From Rubrivivax sp. (GTDB lineage Bacteria > Pseudomonadota > Gammaproteobacteria > Burkholderiales > Burkholderiaceae_C), in assembly GCA_030653385.1 (NCBI GenBank), contig JAURZM010000058.1:1-45897 (forward strand): DNA of 45,897 nucleotides, in the 5' to 3' direction. The number at the start of each line of letters is the position of its first letter. Position 1 is the first letter of the stretch. Below the pieces are notes generated by a model that worked only from the letters and a program-made list of their open reading frames with translations, was not told where the DNA came from and made no database searches. Made by a program: the position numbers and the translations under genes. Below are positions 18,176-26,225 of the stretch, piece by piece.

Positions 18176-18709
18176 ATGCCGCTGCTTCCGCCCGGGCCCG
18201 CCGAGCCAGCGCCACTGCGCTGGCTCGGCCTGGCCGTCGACACCTGCATCGTGCTGCTAGGCGGTGCCCTGGTGCTGGTGGTGTTCTGCAACGTGGTGCT
18301 GCACGCCTTCGATGCAGACATCGCCTGGACCACCGAGTTCGGCGAACTGGTGACGGTATGGACCACGTTCCTGGGCGTCGCAGCGGCGGTGCGGCGCAAC
18401 GCGCACATGACCGTCACCGAGTTGATCGACCTGCTGCCCGAACCGCAGCCCCGGCTCCTGGCCGACGCATGCATCCAGGCTGCTGTTGCCAGCGTGCTGG
18501 TTCTGCTGGTGTGGAAGGGTGGCGTGGCGGCCAACGCCGGCTGGGGCAGCGTGCTCACGGTGCTCGACTGGCCGATGGCGGTTCAGTACCTCTCGCTGCC
18601 GGTGGGCTCGGCGATCGCCCTGGTGTTCGTGGCCTGGGACCTGCTGCAGATTGCTCGCGGCGTGCCGTACCAACAACGCTATGCGCCGGTGGGCGCCAGC
18701 ACCGCCTGA
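18176..18709 (+). CDS. dctQ: TRAP transporter small permease DctQ
   Basis: The 177-residue protein has four predicted membrane helices: AVDTCIVLLGGALVLVVFC, TEFGELVTVWTTFLGVAAAV, LADACIQAAVASVLVLLVW and LSLPVGSAIALVFVAWDLL. The WTTEFGELVTVWTTFLG segment is typical of DctQ. It pairs with the large permease and lies between dctP and dctM, with gaps of 13 and 9 bases, so the three are one transcript. Confidence 0.9.
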   Translation: MPLLPPGPAEPAPLRWLGLAVDTCIVLLGGALVLVVFCNVVLHAFDADIAWTTEFGELVTVWTTFLGVAAAVRRNAHMTVTELIDLLPEPQPRLLADACIQAAVASVLVLLVWKGGVAANAGWGSVLTVLDWPMAVQYLSLPVGSAIALVFVAWDLLQIARGVPYQQRYAPVGASTA

Positions 18710-18718
18710 GAGTCGTCG

Positions 18719-20002
18719 ATGCTGCTCATTGCCATCATGGTGCTGTTCTTTGGCCTTGCACTGCTGGGATTGCCTTTGGTGTGGTCACTGCTGGCCACGA
18801 CCGTGCTCACGATCACCCTGTTCGAGCTGAGCCACCCGCTGGAGACCATCTTCCTGACCTTCATCTCGGGGGTGGAACCGTTCATCTTGATTGCGGTGCC
18901 GCTGTTCATCGTGGCCGGAGAGTTGTTTTCGCGTGGCGGCGTCGGTGAGCGGATCATCCGCCTGGCACGCGCCTTGTTCGGGTCGCTGCCCGGGGGTCTG
19001 GGTATCGTCACCGTCGCGTCGTGTCTGCTGTTCGGGGGCGTGTCCGGGTCGGCCATCGCGGGTGCTGCTGCCATTGGCACGGTGATGATTCCCGCGTTGG
19101 CGCGTCAGGGCTACTCGAAGGCCTTCGCCTCGGCCCTGGTGGCCAGCGCCGGCACGCTGGCCATCATCATGCCGCCGTCGATCCCGCTGCTGGTGTTCGG
19201 GTACATCGCGGGTGTGTCGGTGCGCGACCTGTTCCTGTCGGGCATCGTTCCGGCGGTGCTGTTTGGCGTCGGGTTGATGCTGGTGTGCGTGTGGTACGGC
19301 ATCAGCACCGGCTGTGACCGCGGCGGCCAACGTGCGTCTCGAGAAGAAATCCGCAGCTCGTTTATCGACGCGCTGCCGGCGCTGCTGATGCCGGCCATCA
19401 TCCTGGGCGGCATCTGGAGCGGCTTCTTCACGCCCACCGAATCGGCCGCCGTGGCCGTGGTGTACGGCCTGCTCGTGGCCATGCTGTGGTACCGGTCGAT
19501 CGGCTGGCGCGACCTGCCCGCGCTGCTGTACCGCTCGTTCCTGACAAGTGCGGTGGTCATGGTGGTGGTGGGCGCGACGGCCGCGCTGGCCTGGGTCATC
19601 ACGGTCGAGCAGGTCCCCGCTTTGGTCATGGAGTGGACCCGCTCGGTGGCCGACAACCGGTGGACCTTCCTGCTCATCGTCAACCTGTTCCTGCTGGTGC
19701 TGGGCATCTTCCTGGAGCCGCTGCCGGCACTGGTGCTGACGGCGCCGCTGTTCGTGCCCTTGGCGGCTTCGTTCGGTGTCGATCCGGTGCACCTGGGCCT
19801 GGTGATGACGTGCAACCTGGCCATCGGGCTGTACACGCCGCCGGTCGGCGGTACCTTGTTCGTGGCGGCCAAGATCGGCGAGGTCGGCGTGGGTGCCATC
19901 TCGCGCGCGCTGGTGCCTCTGTTTGTGGTGTCGCTGGTCGTGCTGATGCTCATCACCTACGTCGAAGCACTGCCCATGCTGCCGGTGTGGCTGCTGCGCT
20001 GA
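18719..20002 (+). CDS. dctM: TRAP transporter large permease DctM
   Basis: The 427-residue membrane protein follows the DctM pattern: ILIAVPLFIVAGELFSRGG, the conserved LFGGVSGSAIAGAAAIGTVMIPAL hairpin region, LAIIMPPSIPLLVFGYIAGVSV, SGFFTPTESAAVAVVYGL and a C-terminal GLVMTCNLAIGLYTPPVGGTLF. About 12 helices are expected. It uses the sodium or proton gradient to bring the DctP-bound acid into the cytoplasm. Directly downstream is the ABM gene, so the transporter and the catabolic genes are in one operon. Confidence 0.93.
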   Translation: MLLIAIMVLFFGLALLGLPLVWSLLATTVLTITLFELSHPLETIFLTFISGVEPFILIAVPLFIVAGELFSRGGVGERIIRLARALFGSLPGGLGIVTVASCLLFGGVSGSAIAGAAAIGTVMIPALARQGYSKAFASALVASAGTLAIIMPPSIPLLVFGYIAGVSVRDLFLSGIVPAVLFGVGLMLVCVWYGISTGCDRGGQRASREEIRSSFIDALPALLMPAIILGGIWSGFFTPTESAAVAVVYGLLVAMLWYRSIGWRDLPALLYRSFLTSAVVMVVVGATAALAWVITVEQVPALVMEWTRSVADNRWTFLLIVNLFLLVLGIFLEPLPALVLTAPLFVPLAASFGVDPVHLGLVMTCNLAIGLYTPPVGGTLFVAAKIGEVGVGAISRALVPLFVVSLVVLMLITYVEALPMLPVWLLR

Positions 20003-20032
20003 AGCCGTCAACCCCCGAAAGGAAGCCCGGCC

Positions 20033-20341
20033 ATGCTGGTCGTTGTCGTCAAGTTCCACATCCACCCCGCGCACGTGCAGGCCTTCCGGCAGGCCATCGT
20101 GGCCAACGCCACGCAGTCGCTGGCCACCGAACCGGGCTGCCGGCAGTTCGACGTGTGCTGTGACCCGGCAGACCCGACGCTGGTCTTTCTGTACGAGGTG
20201 TACGACGACGAGTCCGCGTTCCAGGTTCACCTGCAGTCGGCGCACTTCGTTGAGATGAACGTGATCACCGCCGATTGGGTATCCAGCAAGCAGATCTGGC
20301 GCTATACGCGCATCGCCCCCCTGGAGCGCGGAACGGCATGA
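20033..20341 (+). CDS. LsrG-like ABM-domain protein
   Basis: The 102-residue protein has one ABM (antibiotic biosynthesis monooxygenase) ferredoxin-like fold: VVVVKFHIHPAHVQAFRQA, then LATEPGCRQFDVCCDPADP, VFLYEVYDDESAFQVHLQSAHF. The pattern E-x-G-x-x-x-FDV-x-x-DP, YE-x-Y-x-DE-x-A and two His residues closely follows LsrG, which isomerises the phosphosugar made by the kinase LsrK. AGGAAG about 7 bases upstream fixes the start. The stop overlaps the OtnK start by ATGA, so it is translationally coupled to a phosphosugar-acid kinase. Annotation as quinol monooxygenase is the default; isomerase function is a context-based inference. Confidence 0.8.
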   Translation: MLVVVVKFHIHPAHVQAFRQAIVANATQSLATEPGCRQFDVCCDPADPTLVFLYEVYDDESAFQVHLQSAHFVEMNVITADWVSSKQIWRYTRIAPLERGTA

Positions 20342-21627
20342 CAACACCCGGCCTGAAGCTAGGCTGCGTGGCCGACGACTTCACCGGCGCGACCGACCTG
20401 GCCAACAACCTGGTGCGCGCGGGTATGCGCGTGGTGCAGACCATCGGCGTGCCCACCCAGCCGATCGAGGCGGTGGACTGCGTGGTGGTGGCGCTGAAGT
20501 CGCGCACCGCGCCGGTGGCCGAAGCCGTGGCGCACAGCGTGGCCGCCGCGCGCTGGCTGCGGGCGCAAGGCGCGCCGCAGGTGTACTTCAAGGTCTGCAG
20601 CACCTTCGACAGCACGCCGCAGGGCAACATCGGCCCGGTGGCGCAGGCCTTGATGGCCGATGCGCCGGCGGGTGCCGGCGCCGAATTTGCCCTGGTGACG
20701 CCGGCTTTTCCGGAAAACGGCCGCACGGTCTTCAAGGGCCATCTGTTTGTGGGCGACGTGCTGCTGTCTGACAGCCCCATGCGCCACCACCCGCTGACCC
20801 CGATGACCGACGCAAACCTGCTGCGCGTGATGCAGGCCCAGCTGCGCCAGGCCCAGGTCGGGCTCATCGAGCACCGTGTGGTGGCCCAGGGCGCGGCCGC
20901 GGTGCTCGCCCGCATCGACCAGTTGCGTGCCCAGGGCGTGGCCTTCGGCATTGCCGACGCGGTGGGCGACGCCGACCTGCGCACGCTGGCGGCGGCCACG
21001 CAACACTTGGCCTTGGTGGTGGCCGGCTCGGGTCTGGCCATCGGCATCCCGGCGCTGCACGGCCTGCGGCCCAGCATGCAGGCTGCGCAACTGCCGCCCC
21101 CGCGCGGCACGTGCGCGGTGGTCAGTGGCAGCTGTTCGGCAGCCACCCATGCACAGGTGGCTGACTTCATGGCCCGTGGTGGAGCGGCGCTGGCCATCGA
21201 CCCGCTGCGCCTGGCCGCCGGCGAGGACCTGGCCGCGCAGGCGCTGGCCTGGGCGCGTCCCCGGTTGTCGGCGCAGGCCCCGGTGCTGGTGTACGCCACC
21301 GCCGAACCCGAAGCCTTGCGCGCGGTGCTGGCGCAACTGGGTGCCGACAAAGCCGGCGCGCTGGTCGAAGCGGCGTTGGCACGCGTGGCCGCCGGTCTGG
21401 TGCAGGCCGGCGTGGGCCGGCTGCTGGTGGCCGGGGGCGAAACGTCTGGCGCCTGCGTGCAGGCGCTGGGCATCACGCAACTGCGCATCGGGCCGCAGAT
21501 CGACCCCGGCGTGCCCTGGTGTTATGCCGCCCATGCGTCACTCGAGGGCAAAGGTCTGCACCTGGCTTTGAAGTCCGGCAACTTCGGCAGCGTGGACTTC
21601 TTTACGCGCGCCTTTGCCCAGCGGTGA
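20338..21627 (+). CDS. otnK: 3-oxo-tetronate 4-kinase (DUF1537 family)
   Basis: The start MTTPGLKLGCVADDFTGATD at 20338 gives 429 residues and overlaps the ABM stop by ATGA. The N-terminal DUF1537 substrate domain has GCVADDFTGATDLANNLVRAGM, the opening specific to OtnK, plus FKVCSTFDSTPQGNIG and LVTPAFPENGRTVFKGHLFV. The C-terminal ATP domain has VVSGSCSAATHAQV, LLVAGGETSGACVQALG and LALKSGNFGSVDFF. OtnK phosphorylates 3-oxo-tetronates, formed from erythronate or threonate, using ATP. The usual partners OtnC (decarboxylase) and OtnI (isomerase) are not encoded nearby, so the next step must be carried by another enzyme here. Confidence 0.92.
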   Translation: MTTPGLKLGCVADDFTGATDLANNLVRAGMRVVQTIGVPTQPIEAVDCVVVALKSRTAPVAEAVAHSVAAARWLRAQGAPQVYFKVCSTFDSTPQGNIGPVAQALMADAPAGAGAEFALVTPAFPENGRTVFKGHLFVGDVLLSDSPMRHHPLTPMTDANLLRVMQAQLRQAQVGLIEHRVVAQGAAAVLARIDQLRAQGVAFGIADAVGDADLRTLAAATQHLALVVAGSGLAIGIPALHGLRPSMQAAQLPPPRGTCAVVSGSCSAATHAQVADFMARGGAALAIDPLRLAAGEDLAAQALAWARPRLSAQAPVLVYATAEPEALRAVLAQLGADKAGALVEAALARVAAGLVQAGVGRLLVAGGETSGACVQALGITQLRIGPQIDPGVPWCYAAHASLEGKGLHLALKSGNFGSVDFFTRAFAQR

Positions 21628-21713
21628 GCCTGCGGGCCGCCGCCAAAACAAGCTTGGCGACAGACGCCCGGCGTGACCGGTGGCCCGTCCAGCCGCGGCG
21701 TCGCCCCCGCCGC

Positions 21714-22082
21714 TCAAGGCTTGACTTCGACCACCTGTTCGAAGCCACCGAAGATCATGCGTTTGCCGTCGAAGGGCATCGGCGGGTTGCCGGGTGTGGA
21801 CGGATCCATGCGCGGGTCTTCCATCATCTTTTTCATGGCGGCGTCGCGCGTGGCCTTGTCTGGCCATTCGACCCATGAAAAGGCCACCGTCTCCTCGGCC
21901 GTGGCCTGGACTGCGCGGCGGAAGTCGGTGACCTTGCCGTCGGGCACGTCGTCGCCCCAGGCTTCGATCACACGGGTTGCCCCCAGCTCGATGAACATGG
22001 CGTCGAAGTGGCGCGCGTGCTCGATGAACTTCTGCTTGTTGGCGGTGGGGACCGCGATCACGAAACCGTCGATGTATGACAT
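21714..22082 (-). CDS. DUF1428 family protein (YbaA-like)
   Basis: The 122-residue protein matches YbaA of E. coli end to end: MSYIDGFVIAVPTANKQKF, then EAWGDDVPDGKVTDFRRAV, FSWVEWPDKATRDAAMKKMM and the C-terminal MPFDGKRMIFGGFE. AGGAG lies about 8 bases before the ATG. The fold is a dimeric alpha/beta barrel related to ABM proteins; no reaction is established. It converges with the otnK gene and is followed upstream on its strand by an unrelated exported protein. Confidence 0.88.
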   Translation of the reverse strand: MSYIDGFVIAVPTANKQKFIEHARHFDAMFIELGATRVIEAWGDDVPDGKVTDFRRAVQATAEETVAFSWVEWPDKATRDAAMKKMMEDPRMDPSTPGNPPMPFDGKRMIFGGFEQVVEVKP

Positions 22083-22135
22083 GTTTTCACTCCTGTTGGA
22101 GATTGCCTCGGGGCCCCGAGCGCAGATCAGCCACT

Positions 22136-22798
22136 CTAGCGCGTGCCGCTGTCCGCGCCCGAAGCAGGCGGGGCAAGGGGCGCCGCAGCGGTTGCTGCGC
22201 TCGCGGCTTGCTCCGGAGCCGTCGCCGCTGCGCTTGCGGACGGCGCCGGCGGCACGATGGCATCCTGCACAGGCGCTGCGGCCAGTGCCGCGGCTGCTGC
22301 GGCTGCCGCGCTGGCCGCCTGCACAGCAGCATCGGCCGCCGCCATGTCCTGCTGGCGACGGTTGTCGGACTGCGTTCCATGCACGCAGTCGTCGACCAGG
22401 CGCCGGCCGGCTTTGACGTCCATCACCATCGACTTGATGGCGATCTGCACCAGCAGCAAGCGCCCACGCACGTCCTCCAGTCGCAGCGCACCGGTGTGCG
22501 ACAGGACGGGTTTGAGCGTGAACAGCTGCTTGTCGAACAGCAGGTCGACATAGCCGTCGAACTTCGGGTTGAGGCTGACGCGCAGCGACTTGCCATGTTC
22601 GCACGCATAGTCGCCGAAGAGGATCAGCGCGGCCGCCGCCAGTTGTTCGCCGGCTGCTGGCGGCAGCACCAGCGGTGCCGCCACGGGCACGACTCGCGGC
22701 ACTGGCTTCTTCCTGGCCTGCGCCGCGACTGGCGGTGCCGCGAGCAAGGCCAACGAGGTGGCGAGGGTGATTGCGGTGCGGTTCATCCAGTTCGTCAT
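22136..22798 (-). CDS. Exported protein with Ala-rich C-terminal tail, function unknown
   Basis: The 220-residue precursor has a signal peptide (TAITLATSLALLAAPPVAAQA). The middle 100 residues form a folded domain with two Cys residues (DYACEHGKSLRVSLNPKFDG, LVDDCVHGTQ) that could form a disulfide, and TGALRLEDVRGRLLLVQIAIKSM, which I do not recognise from a named family. Residues from about 150 are mostly Ala with Pro and Ser, a low-complexity tail. The Met at 22786 is an alternative start. No neighbour suggests a role. Confidence 0.65.
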   Translation of the reverse strand: MTNWMNRTAITLATSLALLAAPPVAAQARKKPVPRVVPVAAPLVLPPAAGEQLAAAALILFGDYACEHGKSLRVSLNPKFDGYVDLLFDKQLFTLKPVLSHTGALRLEDVRGRLLLVQIAIKSMVMDVKAGRRLVDDCVHGTQSDNRRQQDMAAADAAVQAASAAAAAAAALAAAPVQDAIVPPAPSASAAATAPEQAASAATAAAPLAPPASGADSGTR

Positions 22799-23162
22799 CG
22801 AAAGCGCTCAGCACCGATCATGCATTGTCGCGGCGTCGGGCCGGTGACGCCGTGTGAGTGCCCCACCGAGCAAAGGTCTTGACGTCCCGGTGGTGCCCGT
22901 GAGGCGCAAGGTTCGCCTTCCATGGAGCGGTCGCCATCGCTGGAGTCACTTGGCTTGCAGATCCGGATCTTGGCGTTGAGTCTTCCGGTTCGCTGCGGCC
23001 CTGGCGAGGGCCATTCCCCATTCGTGGGCAACTTTGATGAGTCGTGCTGACATGAACCGCGCCGGCGCATGGTGGGACCAAGCACTGGCAAAGGCAAATG
23101 AGAATGCAATACGCCTACGCCCCAGTCTGGCTCAATCCGGCTCGGCTCGAGCACGCAGTCAC
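22799..23162. other. Interval without an intact gene
   Basis: Between the exported protein and the enolase remnant I see no supportable gene, RNA or terminator. Short open frames on both strands have Arg/Pro/Ser composition typical of antisense or random reading of GC-rich DNA. It is probably the eroded rest of the enolase gene and its flank. Confidence 0.4.
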
Positions 23163-23348
23163 TTCTTCTCCCGGCACGCCTGGCGTCACCATCGCGCAAC
23201 TCGATCGCTTCGCGCGAGTCGGTGGTCGCGCCCGAAGGAGCTGCCGCCTGGCCGCAAGCGCCGCTGGCAAGCGTGTCCTCGGCAGCCACGGTGGGTTGCC
23301 GCGCGAGTCGAGTATCGCCAGGGCTCGGATGTGGTTGATGGCACTCAT
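23163..23348 (-). pseudogene. eno: Frameshifted, truncated enolase gene
   Basis: Reading from 23348, the first codons give MSAINHIRALAILDSRGNP, the enolase N-terminus (LDSRGNP is the family hallmark). One base is missing right after that Pro, where NPTV is expected. In the next frame the sequence continues VAAEDTLASGACG, AAAPSGATTDSREAIELRDGDARR, which is the enolase PSGASTGxREAxELRDGD block. Homology then ends; the remaining 350 or so residues are absent. It lies 39 bases downstream of the pyruvate kinase gene in the same direction. An enolase would join 2-phosphoglycerate made by the glycerate kinase to PEP used by the pyruvate kinase, so an ancestral operon probably carried it. Confidence 0.85.
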
Positions 23349-23387
23349 GTCAGTTCCGGTTGGAGGGGATGACAGGGCGTCAGCCGC

Positions 23388-24806
23388 TCAGGCCGTGGCG
23401 ATGCGGATCAGGTTGGTGGTGCCGGGCGTGCCGAAGGGCATGCCCGCAATGACCACGATGAACTGCCCGGCTTCGGCAAAGCGATCTCGGCGCGCCACGT
23501 CGCAAGCCCGAGCCGTCATTTGATCGACATCGGCCACGTCGTCGGTGTGCACGGAATGCACGCCCCACACCAGCGCCAGGCGGCGTGCCGTGGCCAGCCG
23601 GGGCGTCAGGCTCAGGATCGGCGACTCCGGGCGCTCCCGAGCGGCACGCAGACTGGTGTGGCCCGAACTGGTGTAGCAGACGATCGCTGTGGCCTGCAGC
23701 AGCGTCACCGCGCGGCGCATGGCGCAGCACACCGCCTCGGCAACATCGCCACCCGGTCGCGCCGAGCTGTGCGAGGCGTCGATCAACTGGCGGTAAGCGG
23801 GGTCGGCCTCGACCTCTTCGATGATGCGGTTCATCATGTCCACCGCCACCACGGGGTGCTTGCCCGAAGCAGACTCGGCCGACAGCATCACCGCGTCGGC
23901 GCCGTCATAGATGGCCGTGGCCACGTCGGAAGCCTCGGCGCGCGTGGGCACCGGGCTGTCGATCATCGACTCCAGCATCTGCGTCGCCACGATGACCGGC
24001 TTGCCCAGCTTGCGGCAGGTGCGCACGATGCGCTTCTGAATCGCCGGCACGCGCTCGGCCGGCAGTTCTACGCCCAGGTCACCGCGCGCCACCATCACCG
24101 CATCGGTGAGCGCCACGATCTCTTCGAGTCGGTCCACCGCTGCGGGCTTTTCCAGCTTGACGACGATGGCAGCGCGGTCGCCGATCAGGCCCCGTGCTTC
24201 GGTCACGTCGTCTGGCCGCTGCACGAAGGACAGCGCGATCCAATCGGCGCCCAATTCAAGCGCGAGTGCCAGGTCGCGGCGGTCCTTGTCGGTCAAGGCG
24301 GTGATCGGCAACACGACGCCGGGCACGTTGACACCCTTGCGTTCGGACAGCTTGCCGCCCACCGCCACTTGCGTGTCGGCAAAGTCGGCGCCGCAGCGCT
24401 GCACCACCAGGCGCAACTTGCCGTCGTCCAACAGCAATTCGGCGCCCGGCACCAGCGCAGCGAAGATTTCGGGGTGTGGCAGGCAGACCCGCTGCGCCGT
24501 GCCCGGCGCCTTGTCGAGGTCCAGGCGAAAGGGCTGTCCCTGCGCCAGCATCACGGGACCCTCCACGAACGTGCCCACACGCAGTTTGGGGCCCTGCAGG
24601 TCGGCCAGGATGCCGATCGGGCGGCCAGTCTCTTTTTCCAGGGCCCGCAGCGTCTTGAACCGCTCGCTGTGGTCGGCATGGCTGCCGTGGCTGAAGTTGA
24701 GCCGGAACACATCGACACCGGCCATGAAGAGTTGGCGGACGACGGCGGGGTCCGAGCTGGCCGGGCCGAGGGTGGCGACGATCTTGGCGTTGCGTGTTCT
24801 GCGCAT
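23388..24806 (-). CDS. pyk: Pyruvate kinase
   Basis: The 472-residue enzyme has the complete pyruvate kinase pattern: KIVATLGPASSDP, RLNFSHGSHADH (ATP/PEP site), ILADLQGPKLRVG, VKLEKPAAVDRLEEI (catalytic Lys), MVARGDLGVELP and VIVATQMLESMIDSPVPTRAE. The C-terminal domain (AIVCYTSSGHTSLRAA) has the allosteric fold. It transfers phosphate from PEP to ADP, giving pyruvate. It starts 3 bases after the glycerate kinase stop and is the last intact gene of the operon. In the known ttu tartrate operon of Agrobacterium vitis a pyruvate kinase gene, ttuE, takes the same place. Confidence 0.95.
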   Translation of the reverse strand: MRRTRNAKIVATLGPASSDPAVVRQLFMAGVDVFRLNFSHGSHADHSERFKTLRALEKETGRPIGILADLQGPKLRVGTFVEGPVMLAQGQPFRLDLDKAPGTAQRVCLPHPEIFAALVPGAELLLDDGKLRLVVQRCGADFADTQVAVGGKLSERKGVNVPGVVLPITALTDKDRRDLALALELGADWIALSFVQRPDDVTEARGLIGDRAAIVVKLEKPAAVDRLEEIVALTDAVMVARGDLGVELPAERVPAIQKRIVRTCRKLGKPVIVATQMLESMIDSPVPTRAEASDVATAIYDGADAVMLSAESASGKHPVVAVDMMNRIIEEVEADPAYRQLIDASHSSARPGGDVAEAVCCAMRRAVTLLQATAIVCYTSSGHTSLRAARERPESPILSLTPRLATARRLALVWGVHSVHTDDVADVDQMTARACDVARRDRFAEAGQFIVVIAGMPFGTPGTTNLIRIATA

Positions 24807-24809
24807 GGA

Positions 24810-26204
24810 TTACTCTTGAGCAAATGTTGCTTGGCCACTTTGCTCAACCCCCTTGGGGGGCGGACGACGTATGTCGTCGGCCTGGGGGCCCTCGCCAGTG
24901 GGCGCTTCGATGAAGATCGCGCGGAAGTCATTCACGTTGGTCAGCGTCGGGCCGGTGATCACCGAGTCGCCCAGCGCCTCGAAAAAGCCGTGGCCGTCGT
25001 TGTTGGCCAGGCTGTCCCGGGGCTTCATGCCCAGGGCCCAGGCCCGCGCCAGGGTGTCGGGGGCCAGCAGTGCGCCGGCAATCTCTTCTTGTCCATCGAC
25101 GCCGTCGGTGTCACCGGCCAGCGCGTGGATGCGGGGGTGGCCGTTCAGGGCGATGCCCAGAGACAGCAGGAACTCGACGTTGCGTCCGCCTCGACCCTGG
25201 CCGCTGACGGTGACGGTGGTTTCGCCGCCCGACAGCAACACACAGGGTGCGGCCACCGGCTGCCCACGGTCGGCCACCTGCAGCGCGACGCCGGCCAGTA
25301 CCTTGCCGACATCGCGAGCTTCGCCTTCGATCGCATCGCTCAGGATGTAGACATTGATACCGGCGCCTTGCGCCACCGCTGCCGCCGCTTCGAGCGCCAT
25401 CTGGGGCGTTGCGATCATGCGGGTCTCTACCCCGGCGATGCGTTTGTCGCCAGGCTTGATGGACTCGCCTCGCCCGCTTTCCAGCACGTCCAGCACTTCG
25501 GGCGGCAGGGTGATGCCGTAACGGCGCACGATGGCCAACGCGTCGGCGCAGGTTGTGGGGTCGGCCACGGTGGGACCCGAGGCGATGTCCATCGGGTTGT
25601 CGCCCGGAACGTCGGACAGCAGCAGCGTCAGCACCCGCGCCGGGTGGCAGGCCGCTGCCAGGCGCCCGCCCTTGATGGCGGAGAGGTGGCGCCGCACGCA
25701 GTTCATTTCACTGATCGTGGCGCCCGACTTCAGCAATGCGCGGTTGACCACCTGCTTGTGTTCCAGGGTCAGGCCGGGCAGCGGCAAGGGCAACAGCGAC
25801 GAGCCGCCGCCCGAGATCAGGCAAAGCACCAGGTCGTCTGCGCTCAAGCCGTGCACCAGGGCCAGCATGCGCTGCGCCGCCGTCAGCCCAGCGGCATCCG
25901 GCACCGGATGCGCCGCTTCGACGATCTCGATGCGTTGGCAGGGCACGCCATAACCGTAGCGGGTGACGACCAGGCCACCGAGCTGATCGGCAGGGCCGGT
26001 CCAATGGTCCTCGACCGCGCGGGCCATAGCCGCTGAAGCCTTGCCTGCACCGATGACGATCAGCCGTCCGCGACCGAGGCTCTGCGCATCGGGCAGATGC
26101 GCCGCCATGCAGCGCGAAGGCTGGGCGGAAGCGATCGCCGTCTTGAATAGCAGCGACAGCAGTTCCCGGGCCTGGACCGTGCCAGGCTTTTGAGCGAGCG
26201 TCAT
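24810..26204 (-). CDS. ttuD: Glycerate 2-kinase (MOFRL family; TtuD/GckA type)
   Basis: The 464-residue protein contains RLIVIGAGKASAAMARAVE, LCLISGGGSSLLPLPLPGL, VLTLLLSDVPGDNPMDIASGPT, LLSGGETTVTVSGQGRGGRN and ALAGDTDGVDG, the full glycerate kinase II/MOFRL pattern. It phosphorylates D-glycerate to 2-phosphoglycerate with ATP; older entries call the family hydroxypyruvate reductase TtuD. The normal end appears to be near TNVNDFRAIFI. A further 30 or so residues (EAPTGEGPQADDIRRPPPKG and on) come from reading through a palindromic element, an unusual extension. Upstream lies the reductase that makes its substrate. Confidence 0.93.
   Translation of the reverse strand: MTLAQKPGTVQARELLSLLFKTAIASAQPSRCMAAHLPDAQSLGRGRLIVIGAGKASAAMARAVEDHWTGPADQLGGLVVTRYGYGVPCQRIEIVEAAHPVPDAAGLTAAQRMLALVHGLSADDLVLCLISGGGSSLLPLPLPGLTLEHKQVVNRALLKSGATISEMNCVRRHLSAIKGGRLAAACHPARVLTLLLSDVPGDNPMDIASGPTVADPTTCADALAIVRRYGITLPPEVLDVLESGRGESIKPGDKRIAGVETRMIATPQMALEAAAAVAQGAGINVYILSDAIEGEARDVGKVLAGVALQVADRGQPVAAPCVLLSGGETTVTVSGQGRGGRNVEFLLSLGIALNGHPRIHALAGDTDGVDGQEEIAGALLAPDTLARAWALGMKPRDSLANNDGHGFFEALGDSVITGPTLTNVNDFRAIFIEAPTGEGPQADDIRRPPPKGVEQSGQATFAQE
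24848..24878. repeat. Double palindrome inside the 3' end of the glycerate kinase gene
   Basis: Two inverted repeats lie side by side: CCCCCTTGGGGGG at 24848-24860 and GACGACGTATGTCGTC at 24863-24878, the latter with a perfect 6-base stem and a 4-base loop. They are translated as the odd C-terminal tail of the kinase. They look like a dispersed REP-type intergenic element or a hairpin between the kinase and pyruvate kinase. No T-run follows, so a simple terminator is unlikely. Confidence 0.5.
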
Positions 26205-26225
26205 GGCCAGCGCGGCTTCGTCGCT

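Noticed and set aside
18785..20347. A 520-codon minus-strand frame, rich in His and Gln
   Set aside because: It mirrors the dctM and ABM genes, whose protein motifs are unmistakable.
23520..26036. An 838-codon plus-strand frame
   Set aside because: It is antisense to pyruvate kinase and glycerate kinase and has no domain pattern.
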